A stretch of 64,000 nt of DNA, taken from positions 7,874,001-7,938,000 of the forward strand of contig NZ_JACHJR010000001.1 in the NCBI RefSeq assembly GCF_014203705.1, read 5' to 3'. Of the stretch, positions 8,732-17,049 are shown one piece after another (the first letter of the stretch is position 1; each line of letters starts with the position of its first letter). The notes beneath the pieces were generated by a model that saw nothing but the letters and a program-made list of their open reading frames with translations, made no database searches and was not told the DNA's origin. The DNA is from Kitasatospora gansuensis (GTDB lineage Bacteria > Actinomycetota > Actinomycetes > Streptomycetales > Streptomycetaceae). The position numbers and the translations under genes are program-made.

Positions 8732-10261
8732 TTACTTGACTTTGGTGCAGCCGGTCTCGTCCGCCTGGTGCACCGCTACGTCGCTCGGCACGGCGGTGGG
8801 TACCGGCGCGGCAGTCGGGGAGGTGGCGGTGGGGCGGTAGTCGGCGCCGAGGGTGACCACCACACCGGTGCCCGGGCCGCCCGCCACGACGGCGGACTCG
8901 GGGAGGCCGAGAGCGCGTGCGATGGCGAGGGCGGCGTCCTTCTGGTCGGCCCGCGCGTGCCGGACGGTGCTGGTGGTCACGTTCTTCGGAGCGCCGGTGC
9001 CGGCTTCGGCCTTGTACTTGAGCCTGGCCAGGGTCTCGGCCGTGCTGGTGGCCAGGCCCTTCTGGGCGGTGCTGTTGAGGACGGTGACGCTGACCGTGGC
9101 CGGATCCACCACCGGCGGCGCGGGAGCGCTCGGGGCCGGGGCGGTGGGCTGCCCTCCGCTGTGGTCCTCGCCGCCGCTGAGCGGCTTGTCCAGCCGGATC
9201 AGCGTGAAGAGGTCGCGGGCCCCGGGGTTGACCAGCTTGTTCTTCTCCTTGTAGTTCGGGTTCGGGTCGTCGTGGGTGAACGCGGTGGGCGGCTGGACGA
9301 ACTCGACCTCGGACGGCTTGACGTTCTTCAGGTCGGTGGCCAGCGAGACCAGCTTCGTGGTGCCGGCGATGTTCTCGGAGACGGTGAGCGACTTGGTGGC
9401 GGCCTCGATCACCGGGAACGCCTTGGTCGGGTCGAGCAGGGTGCCCTTGTCGGTGAGCTTGCGCAGCAGGGAGGAGAGGTACGCGCGCTGCATCGAGAAC
9501 CGGCCGATCGCGGTGCCGTCCCCGACGGCGTGGCGGGTGCGGACGAACTGGAGGCCCTGTTCACCCGTCAGTTTGACCGGTCCGGCCGGGATGTCGAGGT
9601 GCGAGCCCGAGTCGTCGACCGGGGAGCACAGGTTGACGTCGACACCGCCGACGGCGTCGGTGAGGTCCTTGACGCCCTGGAAGTTGACCAGGACCCAGGA
9701 ATCGATCTTCAGGCCGGTCAGGGCCTGGACGGTGTCCTGTACGCAGCCGGGGCCGCCCCGGCTCATCGCGTCGTTGAGCGGCACGTGGGTCACCGCCGGG
9801 GAGACCTTGCCGTCCTTGGAGGTGCACTTCGGGATGTCGATCAGAGAGTCCCGGGGCAGGTCCAGGGCGACCGCCGCGCGCTTGTCGGGGTAGACGTGCA
9901 GCACGATGTTGACGTCGTTGTTGCCGAGGCCGATGTTCTGCCGGTCGCCGTAGCCGCCGCCGAGGCCCTTCCGGCTGTCGGTGCCGATGATCAGGATGTT
10001 CATCGCGACCCGGCCGTTGGCGTCGGCCTGGCCGGGCGGCGGCGGGGCGTTGCCCGCGCCGAGCCGGTCGGACTGGATGTTGGAGTCCAGGTGCCGCAGG
10101 TAGAGGAACGCACCCCCGCAGCCCGCGAGCAGCACCGCCCCGGCGGTCAGCAGGGTCGGCACCACCCAGCGGGGTCGGGTCTTCGGCCGGCGCTGGCCGC
10201 GCTTCTTGGCGGCCTGCCGGGCGGCCGCCCGTCCGCCGGGAGTCGGCTCGTCGTTCGGCAT
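8732..10261 (-). CDS. LytR-CpsA-Psr (LCP) family glycopolymer ligase
   Basis: A 509-residue membrane-anchored protein with a basic cytoplasmic N-terminus, one membrane segment (about 35-55), the LCP catalytic domain (NILIIGTDSRKG, then DLPRDS and later FVRTRHAVGDGTAIGR, carrying the conserved Arg and Asp residues) and a C-terminal LytR_C domain (SVTVLNSTAQKGLA to VVVTLGADY). LCP proteins transfer lipid-linked glycopolymers such as teichoic or teichuronic acids or arabinogalactan to peptidoglycan. Start placed at ATG 10259-10261, with GGGGGA upstream; the frame is open 22 codons further but those residues do not look like an N-terminus. The window also holds other envelope-polymer genes at 56-60 kb. 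Confidence 0.92.
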   Translation of the reverse strand: MPNDEPTPGGRAAARQAAKKRGQRRPKTRPRWVVPTLLTAGAVLLAGCGGAFLYLRHLDSNIQSDRLGAGNAPPPPGQADANGRVAMNILIIGTDSRKGLGGGYGDRQNIGLGNNDVNIVLHVYPDKRAAVALDLPRDSLIDIPKCTSKDGKVSPAVTHVPLNDAMSRGGPGCVQDTVQALTGLKIDSWVLVNFQGVKDLTDAVGGVDVNLCSPVDDSGSHLDIPAGPVKLTGEQGLQFVRTRHAVGDGTAIGRFSMQRAYLSSLLRKLTDKGTLLDPTKAFPVIEAATKSLTVSENIAGTTKLVSLATDLKNVKPSEVEFVQPPTAFTHDDPNPNYKEKNKLVNPGARDLFTLIRLDKPLSGGEDHSGGQPTAPAPSAPAPPVVDPATVSVTVLNSTAQKGLATSTAETLARLKYKAEAGTGAPKNVTTSTVRHARADQKDAALAIARALGLPESAVVAGGPGTGVVVTLGADYRPTATSPTAAPVPTAVPSDVAVHQADETGCTKVK

Positions 10262-10404
10262 GGCGCGTCCCCCGGTTCTCGCGGTCGGGCCCCCGTCGGG
10301 CACCTGTACGAACCTATCGGAGATCACGCGCCAGGATTGAGATCTGTTACGGAATCAGAACGCTTCGGTGAACAGAGGTTTGATGTCCTGCCCATCGATA
10401 CCGG

Positions 10405-10803
10405 TCAGGTCCGGTCGCCGAGGCAGAGGATGAAGGTCCTGCTGGTCCGCTTTTCGGTGTAGGTGGCGACGACTCCGGGCTCGGTGTCGCACTGCTTCTC
10501 GTCGGCGCCGTTGACCACCTTGAGGACCTTGAGGTCGGTGCCCGCGGCCGCCGAGCAGTCGACGATCGTCACGTCGGGGTCGCTGTCGCTGCCGGCGTTG
10601 TGGACGCAGTCGCCGGCCTTCGCGGCCCTCGGGTCGTCCTTGTAGAAGTAGGTGGCGGCGGTCAGGGCGAGTGCCGCCCCGACGGCCACGACGAGCGCCG
10701 CCCGGACGCCCGGGCCGAACCAGCGCCTGCGCGGTGCGGCGTTCTCCTCCGGGAGCGGCGGGGCTTCGGTGGCGTCGGGGAGCTCGGGAGCGGGGCTGGT
10801 CAA
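10405..10803 (-). CDS. LppU/SCO3897-like small membrane protein
   Basis: About 132 residues: a short acidic/Pro-rich cytoplasmic part, RRR positive patch, one membrane segment (AALVVAVGAALALTAATYFY) and an extracellular domain with three Cys (GDCVHNAG, TIVDCSAAAG, FILCLGD). The DCVHNAGSDSDPDVTIVDC pattern resembles the LppU/SCO3897 family I recall from Streptomyces, whose function is unknown. Start tentatively TTG 10801-10803, preceded by AGAGGACG; the open frame extends to about 10920 and an ATG upstream at 10858-10860 is also possible. It lies 143 bases behind the LCP gene, same strand, possibly co-transcribed. Confidence 0.6.
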   Translation of the reverse strand: MTSPAPELPDATEAPPLPEENAAPRRRWFGPGVRAALVVAVGAALALTAATYFYKDDPRAAKAGDCVHNAGSDSDPDVTIVDCSAAAGTDLKVLKVVNGADEKQCDTEPGVVATYTEKRTSRTFILCLGDRT

Positions 10804-10943
10804 GGTCGTCCTCTGGTCGGGCGCGGCAGGGTGTCGCCAGAGAGTAGGGCATGTCATGCCAAGCGATCGAGCGGAAAAGCGAATTGTCCGACCTGGGGTG
10901 GGTTCGGCTCGATCGGGCAAAGTTCACATGGATCTACCAGAGC

Positions 10944-10958
10944 GAACATCCGTATGTT
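10944..10958. promoter_or_regulatory. Short inverted repeat before the DeoR-family gene
   Basis: AACAT-CCGT-ATGTT lies 12 bases before the DeoR-family ATG, in an AT-richer stretch, and could be its autoregulatory operator. Short arms, so weak evidence. Confidence 0.35.
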
Positions 10959-10969
10959 AGAAATGCGTC

Positions 10970-11755
10970 ATGACTACCGCGAACCGCCTCGACGTCACCT
11001 TGCGCCTGGTCCAGGGCGCCGAGCAGATGGGTGTCGGCGAACTGGCCCGGCGGCTCGGCGTGTCCGAGATGACGGTGCGGCGGGATCTGGACGAGCTGGA
11101 GCGCCAGGGGATGGTGGAGCGGGTGCGTGGCGGTGCCCGGGCGACCGGGACGCGGGAGCGGGGGGTGGGGTTCGCGGCGCGGGAGCCGTGGCAGGCCGCC
11201 ACCAAGAACCGGCTTGGCGCCGCGGTGGCGGAGTTGGTGGAGCCGGGACAGACGGTGCTGCTGGACGCCGGCACCACCACCGTGCACGTCGCGGCGCAGC
11301 TGATCGCGCGGGCGCCGCTGACGGTGGCGGTGCTCAGCCTGCAGGCGGCCGTCCGGCTGGCGGACCAGCCCGGGATCCGGCTGCTGGTGCTGGGGGGAGA
11401 GGCGCGGCCGAACGAGCAGTCGCTGATCGGGCCGCTCGCGCTGCGGGCGGTGGACGCGCTGGCCTTCGACTGCTTCGTGATGTCGATCGGCGGGGTGCAC
11501 GCCGACCACGGGTGGTCGGAGTTCTCGCTCGACGACTGCGCGGTCAAGCAGACGGCGCTGGCCCGGGCGGCCAGGACCGTCGCGGTGGCGGACGCCACCA
11601 AGCTCGGGGTGCAGGCGTTCAGCCGGGTCGCCCCGCTGTCCGCCGTGGACGTCTTCGTCACCGACGCCACCGGGGCCGACCCGGACACCCACCCCAGCGG
11701 TCCGCACACCCTCACCGCCCTGCGCGAGGCCGGGGTCGACACCCGCCTGATCTGA
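10970..11755 (+). CDS. DeoR-family transcriptional regulator
   Basis: A 261-residue regulator: N-terminal DeoR helix-turn-helix (VGELARRLGVSEMTVRRDL) and a C-terminal DeoRC sensor of the ISOCOT fold that typically binds a phosphorylated sugar, with TVLLDAGTTTVHVA and VLGGEARPNEQSLIG motifs. No clear ribosome site precedes the ATG, so translation may be leaderless. It heads a three-gene block with a DUF4406 protein 39 bases downstream and a NUDIX hydrolase overlapping that, so it probably controls nucleotide-sugar or nucleoside metabolism. The exact effector is not inferable. Confidence 0.9.
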   Translation: MTTANRLDVTLRLVQGAEQMGVGELARRLGVSEMTVRRDLDELERQGMVERVRGGARATGTRERGVGFAAREPWQAATKNRLGAAVAELVEPGQTVLLDAGTTTVHVAAQLIARAPLTVAVLSLQAAVRLADQPGIRLLVLGGEARPNEQSLIGPLALRAVDALAFDCFVMSIGGVHADHGWSEFSLDDCAVKQTALARAARTVAVADATKLGVQAFSRVAPLSAVDVFVTDATGADPDTHPSGPHTLTALREAGVDTRLI

Positions 11756-11794
11756 CCGTTCACCCCGCCCGAACCACCGACGAAAGGCCCCCCG

Positions 11795-12172
11795 ATGCCC
11801 GGCAGCCCCCGCCCCCTGATGATCCTGGTCGCCGGTCCGTACCGGTCGGGCACCGGAGACGACCCGGCCAAGCTGGCCGCGAACGTCGAGGCGATGAACC
11901 GGGCCGCCCTCACCCTCTTCCGGGCGGGCCACCTGCCCGTCACCGGCGAGGCGCTGGCCCTGCCGCTGATCGAGACGGCCGGCTCCGCGAAGGTCGGCGA
12001 CCCGGCCTTCGACGAGATCTTCCACCCCGTCGCCGAACGCCTGCTGGCCCGCTGCGACGCGGTCTGGCGGATCGGCGGCCCCTCCGCGGGAGCCGATCTG
12101 ATGACCGCTCAGGCCGCCGACCAGGGCAAGCGGGTCTTCCACCGCCTCGACGAGATCCCGGCCGCACGGTGA
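11795..12172 (+). CDS. DUF4406-like nucleoside deoxyribosyltransferase-fold protein
   Basis: A 125-residue protein beginning ILVAGPYRSGTGDDP and containing a central ALPLIETAG segment and CDAVWRIGGPSAGADLM, the pattern of small proteins related to nucleoside 2-deoxyribosyltransferases (DUF4406). GAAAGG precedes the ATG. Catalysis has not been shown for this subgroup as far as I know. Its stop codon overlaps the start of the NUDIX gene (GTGA), so the two are translationally coupled, which supports a joint role in salvage or clean-up of nucleotides. Confidence 0.65.
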   Translation: MPGSPRPLMILVAGPYRSGTGDDPAKLAANVEAMNRAALTLFRAGHLPVTGEALALPLIETAGSAKVGDPAFDEIFHPVAERLLARCDAVWRIGGPSAGADLMTAQAADQGKRVFHRLDEIPAAR

Positions 12173-12825
12173 CGGCCGGCCTCGACACCCCCGACCGACG
12201 CGGCCGCACCCACCTCGACCGGGCCGGCCGCGACCTCACCGGCAACCCCCGGGTCAAGGTCCGCGACGTCACCCTGCTGTCCTGCCACTGGTACGTGCTG
12301 CGCACCACCACCTTCGACTACCGGCACCGCGACGGGCGGTGGAGCACCGAGCAGCGCGAGACGTACGACCGGGGCAACGGCGCCACCGTCCTGCTGTACG
12401 ACACCGAACGTGGGACGGTGCTGCTCACCCGGCAGTTCCGCTACCCCGCGTACGTCAACGGCCACCCGGACGGCATGCTGCTGGAGACGGCGGCCGGGCT
12501 GCTGGACCAGGACGACCCGGAGACCGCGATCCGCCGGGAGGCCGCCGAGGAGACCGGGCACACCATCGGGGAGGTGCAGCACGTGTTCGACGTCTACATG
12601 AGCCCCGGTTCGGTCACCGAACGCCTGCACTTCTACGCGGCCCCCTACAGCCAGGGCACCCGTACCGGGGCGGGCGGCGGGGTGGCCGAGGAGGGGGAGG
12701 ACATCGAGGTGCTGGAGCTGCCCTTCACCGAAGCGCTGGACTTGGTGCGCACCGGTGCGATCGCCGACGCGAAGACCATCATGTTGCTCCAATGGGCGGC
12801 GCTGGACGGCCCGTTCGGAAAATAA
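12169..12825 (+). CDS. NUDIX hydrolase, ADP-sugar/GDP-mannose pyrophosphatase-like
   Basis: A 218-residue protein starting at GTG 12169-12171, overlapping the previous stop by four bases. The Nudix box is visible in AAGLLDQDDPETAIRREA followed by AEETGH, with the REAxEETG metal-binding core intact. The upstream YVNGHPDGMLLETAAGLL segment and the YMSPGSVTERLHFY segment are those of NudF/NudK-type nucleoside-diphosphate-sugar pyrophosphatases. It would split an ADP- or GDP-sugar into a sugar phosphate and NMP in the cytoplasm. The DeoR regulator upstream may respond to that sugar phosphate; this link is inference. Confidence 0.85.
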   Translation: MTAGLDTPDRRGRTHLDRAGRDLTGNPRVKVRDVTLLSCHWYVLRTTTFDYRHRDGRWSTEQRETYDRGNGATVLLYDTERGTVLLTRQFRYPAYVNGHPDGMLLETAAGLLDQDDPETAIRREAAEETGHTIGEVQHVFDVYMSPGSVTERLHFYAAPYSQGTRTGAGGGVAEEGEDIEVLELPFTEALDLVRTGAIADAKTIMLLQWAALDGPFGK

Positions 12826-12855
12826 GTGGATATTCCGATGAGTGTGCTGTGGTGA

Positions 12856-12873
12856 CCGCCGACACGTCGGCGG
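12856..12873. terminator. Perfect short hairpin after the NUDIX gene
   Basis: CCGCCGAC-AC-GTCGGCGG, eight base pairs around a two-base centre, 31 bases after the NUDIX stop. Could terminate the DeoR operon or act as a palindromic protein site. Confidence 0.4.
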
Positions 12874-12959
12874 GATCCGCTGGGGTCATTTCCCCCGGAG
12901 TCGGCGCGGTTCTGTTACAGTTACGGAAGTTGCAGTTTTGGTTCCCATGACTTTTGTGT

Positions 12960-12996
12960 GCGCCTGCTGGTTTGAACGCAGGCGCGTTTTTGTTTC
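12960..12996 (+). terminator. Canonical hairpin plus U tract upstream of the cold-shock gene
   Basis: GCGCCTGC (12960-12967) pairs with GCAGGCGC (12978-12985) around a ten-base loop and is followed by GTTTTTGTTT. It is a textbook Rho-independent terminator, unusual in a high-GC actinomycete. It lies 88 bases before the cold-shock ATG, so it could be a premature terminator within that gene's 5' leader rather than the end of the upstream operon. Confidence 0.65.
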
Positions 12997-13083
12997 CCGG
13001 CTTCGACCGGATGGGTAATCCTCGCGGCGACGCGGCTCCCGCACAGGGCGGGCGCTGGTCAGCCTCTTGAAGGAGATTTTCTT

Positions 13084-13287
13084 ATGGCTAACGGCACTGT
13101 GAAGTGGTTCAACGCGGAAAAGGGCTTCGGCTTCATCGAGCAGGAGGGTGGCGGCCCGGACGTCTTCGCCCACTACTCGAACATCAACGCCAACGGCTTC
13201 CGCGAGCTGCTCGAGGGCCAGAAGGTCGAGTTCGACGTCACGCAGGGTCAGAAGGGCCCGCAGGCCGAGAACATTCGCCCGCTGTAG
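13084..13287 (+). CDS. Cold-shock protein, CspA family
   Basis: A 67-residue single-domain nucleic-acid chaperone with both RNA-binding motifs intact: KGFGFIE (RNP1) and DVFAHYS (RNP2). The ATG follows AAGGAGA. It binds single-stranded RNA/DNA and melts secondary structures. A strong 15-bp terminator hairpin follows the gene, and a DEAD-box RNA helicase is next on the same strand, a common functional pairing in RNA remodelling at low temperature. A leader of at least 100 bases with a hairpin suggests post-transcriptional control, as in other csp mRNAs. Confidence 0.97.
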   Translation: MANGTVKWFNAEKGFGFIEQEGGGPDVFAHYSNINANGFRELLEGQKVEFDVTQGQKGPQAENIRPL

Positions 13288-13316
13288 TTTTCACTGCGCA
13301 GGCACCTGCCACGCAG

Positions 13317-13357
13317 GAGAGGCCCGCACCGCGCATCATGCACGGTGCGGGCCTCTC
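13317..13357 (+). terminator. Strong terminator hairpin between csp and helicase genes
   Basis: Perfect 15-bp stem, GAGAGGCCCGCACCG (13317-13331) with its complement at 13343-13357 and an 11-base loop. It separates the cold-shock gene from the helicase transcriptionally, unless read-through occurs. Confidence 0.8.
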
Positions 13358-13436
13358 GGCATTTCTGCCGAAACCGGATGTTCACGGTTCGAGATTTCGG
13401 CCTCGTGGCATGCCGCTCCGAGGAAGGTCTTAATCC

Positions 13437-14957
13437 ATGAACCGTTCCAGCCGTTCGTCGTACCAGAATGCCAACTCCCGTTCCGCACAGGGTTCGCGCT
13501 CCGGCGGCTCGCGCTCGTCCGGCCCGTCGAACCGTCAGCGCTCCGCCCCCCAGGGCGAGTTCGCGCTGCCCGTCACCACGACTCCGGCGCTCCCCGCCGT
13601 CGAGTCCTTCGCCGAGCTGGACATGCCGCACGCGCTGCTGACCACGCTCACCCGCCAGGGCGTCACCGCGCCGTTCCCGATCCAGGCGGCCACGCTGCCG
13701 AACACCCTGGTCGGCCGGGACGTGCTGGGCCGTGGCCGGACCGGCTCCGGCAAGACCCTCGCGTTCGGCCTCGCGCTGCTCGCCCGGACCGCCGGCCGCC
13801 GCGCCGAGCCCCGCCGTCCGCTGGCCCTGGTGCTGGTGCCGACCCGCGAGCTCGCGCAGCAGGTCACCGAGGCGCTCACCCCGTACGCCCAGTCGCTCCG
13901 GCTCCGGATGGTGACCGTGGTCGGCGGTATGTCGATCGGCCGTCAGGCGATGGCGGTGCACCGTGGGGCCGAGGTCGTCGTCGCCACCCCGGGCCGGCTC
14001 AAGGACCTGATCCAGCGCGGTGACTGCCTGCTCGACCAGGTCGGCGTGACCGTCCTCGACGAGGCCGACCAGATGGCCGACATGGGCTTCATGCCGCAGG
14101 TCACCGAGCTGCTGACGCAGGTCGAGGAGGGCGGCCAGACGATGCTGTTCTCCGCCACGCTGGACCGCAACGTCGACAAGCTGGTCCGCCGCTTCCTCAG
14201 CGACCCGGTGGTCCACTCGGTCGACCCGACGGCCGCCACGGTCAGCACGATGGAGCACCACCTCCTGCACGTGCAGGGCCACGACAAGAACGCCGTGGTG
14301 GCCCGGATCGCCTCCCGTGACGGCGGGGTCATCATGTTCACCGACACCAAGCACGGCGCGGACCGGCTGGTGGAGAACCTGCTGGCCGTCGGCGTCCGGG
14401 CGGCCGCCCTGCACGGCGGCAAGTCCCAGCCGCAGCGCACCCGGACCCTGGACCAGTTCCGCTCGGGTGCGGTGACCGCGCTGATCGCCACCAACGTGGC
14501 CGCCCGCGGCATCCACGTGGACGGTCTTGACCTGGTGGTCAACATCGACCCGCCGACCGACCACAAGGACTACCTGCACCGCGGCGGCCGGACCGCCCGC
14601 GCGGGGGAGTCCGGCACCGTGGTCACCCTCGTGCTGCCCAACCAACGCCGCGAGATGGCCCGGATGATGACCGCCGCCGCCCTCGTCCCCGGCTCCGTCA
14701 AGGTGCACTCCACGGACGAGGAACTGGCCCGGATCACCGGCGCCCGGGTCCCGACCGGGGAGCCCGTCGTGGTGGCCGACCCGGTGCGGGAGCGGCCGCG
14801 CCGCAGCCCCTCGGCCGGCGGCCGGGGCCGGGCCCGTGACCGCCGTGGCGGCGGCTCGGGTTCGGGCACCCGCAGCGGTGGTACCGGTTCGGGCAGCCGC
14901 GGCGGTTCCACCGGCCGTTCGGGCCGCTCGGGCGGGCGGGTCGGCCTCGCCGCGTAG
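13437..14957 (+). CDS. DEAD-box ATP-dependent RNA helicase
   Basis: A 506-residue helicase. A low-complexity Ser/Arg/Gly N-terminus precedes the Q motif region (GVTAPFPIQAATLP), motif I GRGRTGSGKT, Ia PTRELAQQV, Ib VATPGRLKD, II DEAD (VLDEADQMADMG), III SAT, then the second RecA domain with RGIHVDG and HRGGRTARAG. The C-terminal tail is rich in Arg, Gly and Ser (RGG-like), typical of RNA-binding extensions. Motif I starts GRGRTGSGKT rather than the usual AxTGxGKT form, a minor change. It unwinds short RNA duplexes, likely in ribosome assembly or mRNA turnover at low temperature, next to the cold-shock gene. Confidence 0.95.
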   Translation: MNRSSRSSYQNANSRSAQGSRSGGSRSSGPSNRQRSAPQGEFALPVTTTPALPAVESFAELDMPHALLTTLTRQGVTAPFPIQAATLPNTLVGRDVLGRGRTGSGKTLAFGLALLARTAGRRAEPRRPLALVLVPTRELAQQVTEALTPYAQSLRLRMVTVVGGMSIGRQAMAVHRGAEVVVATPGRLKDLIQRGDCLLDQVGVTVLDEADQMADMGFMPQVTELLTQVEEGGQTMLFSATLDRNVDKLVRRFLSDPVVHSVDPTAATVSTMEHHLLHVQGHDKNAVVARIASRDGGVIMFTDTKHGADRLVENLLAVGVRAAALHGGKSQPQRTRTLDQFRSGAVTALIATNVAARGIHVDGLDLVVNIDPPTDHKDYLHRGGRTARAGESGTVVTLVLPNQRREMARMMTAAALVPGSVKVHSTDEELARITGARVPTGEPVVVADPVRERPRRSPSAGGRGRARDRRGGGSGSGTRSGGTGSGSRGGSTGRSGRSGGRVGLAA

Positions 14958-15035
14958 CCGTACGGCCGCCGCCGGAACTCACCAGGCGTCACTTCAGCGA
15001 AGAGCTGTCGGATCACCACCACAAGAGGGAACCGA

Positions 15036-16172
15036 ATGAAGCAGCTCAGCCTCGGCGTACTTGCGCAGTCCCGCAAGGAGAACGAGTTCCGGCGGCCCAT
15101 CCACCCCGCGCACTTCGACCGGATCGACCCCGAGTTGCGCAGCGACATCTTCCTCGAACACGGCTACGGCGAGCGCTTCGGGTTCACGGACGAATCGTTG
15201 AAGTCACTGGTCGGAGGCTTCCGTTCGCGCGATGAGCTGATCGCCGAGTGCGACGTCATCCTGCTCGCCAAGCCCTTGGCGGCGGACCTCGCGGACCTGC
15301 GCGACGGCCAGGTCCTGTGGGGCTGGCCGCACTGCGTGCAGGACCGGGAGCTCACCCAGCTGGCCATCGACCGGAAGCTGACGGTCATCGCCTTCGAGGC
15401 GATGAACCACTGGACCAACGACGGCTCGTTCAACCTGCACGTCTTCCACAAGAACAACGAACTGGCCGGCTACTCCTCCGTCCTGCACGCCTTGCAGATC
15501 AACGGGTCGACCGGTGACTACGGCCGCCGGCTGCGCGCCGCCGTGATCGGTTTCGGCGCGACGGCCCGAGGCGCGGTCACCGCCCTGGCCGCCCTCGGCG
15601 TGCACGACGTCGACGTGCTCACCCAACGGGGCGTCACCGCCGTCAGTTCGCCCATCCACTCGGCGCGGATCGTCCAGTTCGACCGGGACGCCGCCGAACC
15701 GCGCCCGATCCACGCCCTCACCGAGGACGGCCGGATCCCGCTGGCGGGCTTCCTCGCCGAGCACGACATCATCGTGAACTGCGTCCTGCAGGACACCGCC
15801 GCGCCGCTGGTCTTCCTCGACGAGGAGGACCTCGGCCTGCTCGCGCCGGGCACCCTGGTCATCGACGTCTCCTGCGACGAGGGCATGGGCTTCAGCTGGG
15901 CGCGTCCCACCACGTTCACCGAGCCGACCTTCGTGGTGGGCGACAACGTCCGCTACTACGGTGTCGACCACAGCCCGTCCTACCTGTGGAACTCCGCGAC
16001 CTGGGAGAACAGTGAAGCGCTGCTGCCCTTCCTGGGCGCGGTCCTCACCGGATCCGCGGCCTGGGACACCAGCGAGACGATCCGCCGCGCCACCGAGATC
16101 CGCGACGGCGTCATCCAGAACCCCGCCATCCTCGCCTTCCAGGACCGCGCCCCGGAGCACCCGCACCACTGA
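15036..16172 (+). CDS. N5-(carboxyethyl)ornithine synthase-like dehydrogenase (AlaDH/PNT fold)
   Basis: A 378-residue protein with an N-terminal alanine-dehydrogenase/transhydrogenase-like domain (RKENEFRRPIHP, then DVILLAKP) and a Rossmann domain with RAAVIGFGATARGAVTAL as the nucleotide-binding loop. Overall pattern matches N5-(carboxyethyl)ornithine synthases, which reductively condense pyruvate with ornithine or lysine, and saccharopine-dehydrogenase-like relatives. ATG follows AGAGGGAA. The physiological substrate in actinomycetes is not established; the assignment is to family rather than reaction. It is a single gene, convergent with the prenyltransferase. Confidence 0.7.
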   Translation: MKQLSLGVLAQSRKENEFRRPIHPAHFDRIDPELRSDIFLEHGYGERFGFTDESLKSLVGGFRSRDELIAECDVILLAKPLAADLADLRDGQVLWGWPHCVQDRELTQLAIDRKLTVIAFEAMNHWTNDGSFNLHVFHKNNELAGYSSVLHALQINGSTGDYGRRLRAAVIGFGATARGAVTALAALGVHDVDVLTQRGVTAVSSPIHSARIVQFDRDAAEPRPIHALTEDGRIPLAGFLAEHDIIVNCVLQDTAAPLVFLDEEDLGLLAPGTLVIDVSCDEGMGFSWARPTTFTEPTFVVGDNVRYYGVDHSPSYLWNSATWENSEALLPFLGAVLTGSAAWDTSETIRRATEIRDGVIQNPAILAFQDRAPEHPHH

Positions 16173-16195
16173 GCCGGGTGCGCCCGGGTGCGCTC

Positions 16196-16984
16196 CTACT
16201 TGCCGTAGCGGCGGTCGCGTTCGGCGTAGGAGCGCAGGGCCCGGAGGAAGTCCACCCGGCGGAACGCGGGCCAGTACACGTCCACGAAGTGGAACTCGGA
16301 GTACGCGGACTGCCAGAGCAGGAAGCCGGACATCCGCTGCTCGCCGCTGGTGCGGATGACCAGGTCGGTGGCGTCGGCGCCGGCGGCGGAGTACAGGTTC
16401 GCGCTGATGTCCTCGATGTCGATGCGGTCGGCGAACTCAGCGGGGTCGCCGCCCGCGTCGATGTGCTGGCGGAACGCCGTCCGGACCGCGTCCACGATCT
16501 CGCGGCGGCCCCCGTACCCGATCGCGACGTCCACCTGCGGGCCCGTGCGGCCGGCGGTCGCGGCGGCGGCCTCCTTCAGGGCGGCGGCGTGCTCGCCCGG
16601 TAGCAGGTCGAGGGAGCCGATCACGTTGACGCGCCACGGCTTTCCGGGGGCGGCCAGGCCGGTGACAGTGTCCTCGATGATGCGCAGCAGCGGGACGAGT
16701 TCGTGCTCGGGGCGGCCGGACACGTTGTCGTCGGAGAGCATGAACAGGCTGACGTGGCCGATGTCCGCCGCCGCGCACCAGGTCAGGAACTCCTCGGCCT
16801 TGGCCCCGCCGACGCGGTAGCCTTCGGCGACGTCCGTGTGGCCCATCTGGCGGGCCCAGCGGCGGTTGCCGTCCAGCATGATCCCGACGTGCCGGGGCCG
16901 GGGGAGACCGGCCAGGCCCTTCATGACGCGCTGCTCGTAGATCGGCATCGCGGCGTTGCGCATCCACGCGGGCAGAAGTGCCAT
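16196..16984 (-). CDS. uppS: Cis-prenyltransferase (isoprenyl/undecaprenyl diphosphate synthase family)
   Basis: A 262-residue enzyme with the catalytic Asp and phosphate-binding loop in GIMLDGNRRWAR, plus the later conserved motifs (VAIGYGGRREIVDAVR, LVIRTSGEQRMSGFLLWQSAYSEFHFVD split over two segments) carrying RxSGExR. It condenses isopentenyl diphosphate units to make Z-polyprenyl diphosphates, used as lipid carriers in wall synthesis. Streptomycetes usually have more than one such gene, and this copy's chain length is not predictable here. ATG follows GGAGG with five-base spacing. It is monocistronic between convergent and divergent neighbours. Confidence 0.92.
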   Translation of the reverse strand: MALLPAWMRNAAMPIYEQRVMKGLAGLPRPRHVGIMLDGNRRWARQMGHTDVAEGYRVGGAKAEEFLTWCAAADIGHVSLFMLSDDNVSGRPEHELVPLLRIIEDTVTGLAAPGKPWRVNVIGSLDLLPGEHAAALKEAAAATAGRTGPQVDVAIGYGGRREIVDAVRTAFRQHIDAGGDPAEFADRIDIEDISANLYSAAGADATDLVIRTSGEQRMSGFLLWQSAYSEFHFVDVYWPAFRRVDFLRALRSYAERDRRYGK

Positions 16985-17049
16985 GGGCCCTCCAGGGACA
17001 AATCCGGATCAACTGGACGACGAACGTACCAGGCGGAGCGTCAATCCCC

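Noticed and set aside
12950-12996. Hairpin considered as part of a tRNA or small RNA gene
   Set aside because: No cloverleaf, no T-loop GTTCGA-type sequence and no CCA; the stem plus U tract fits a terminator.
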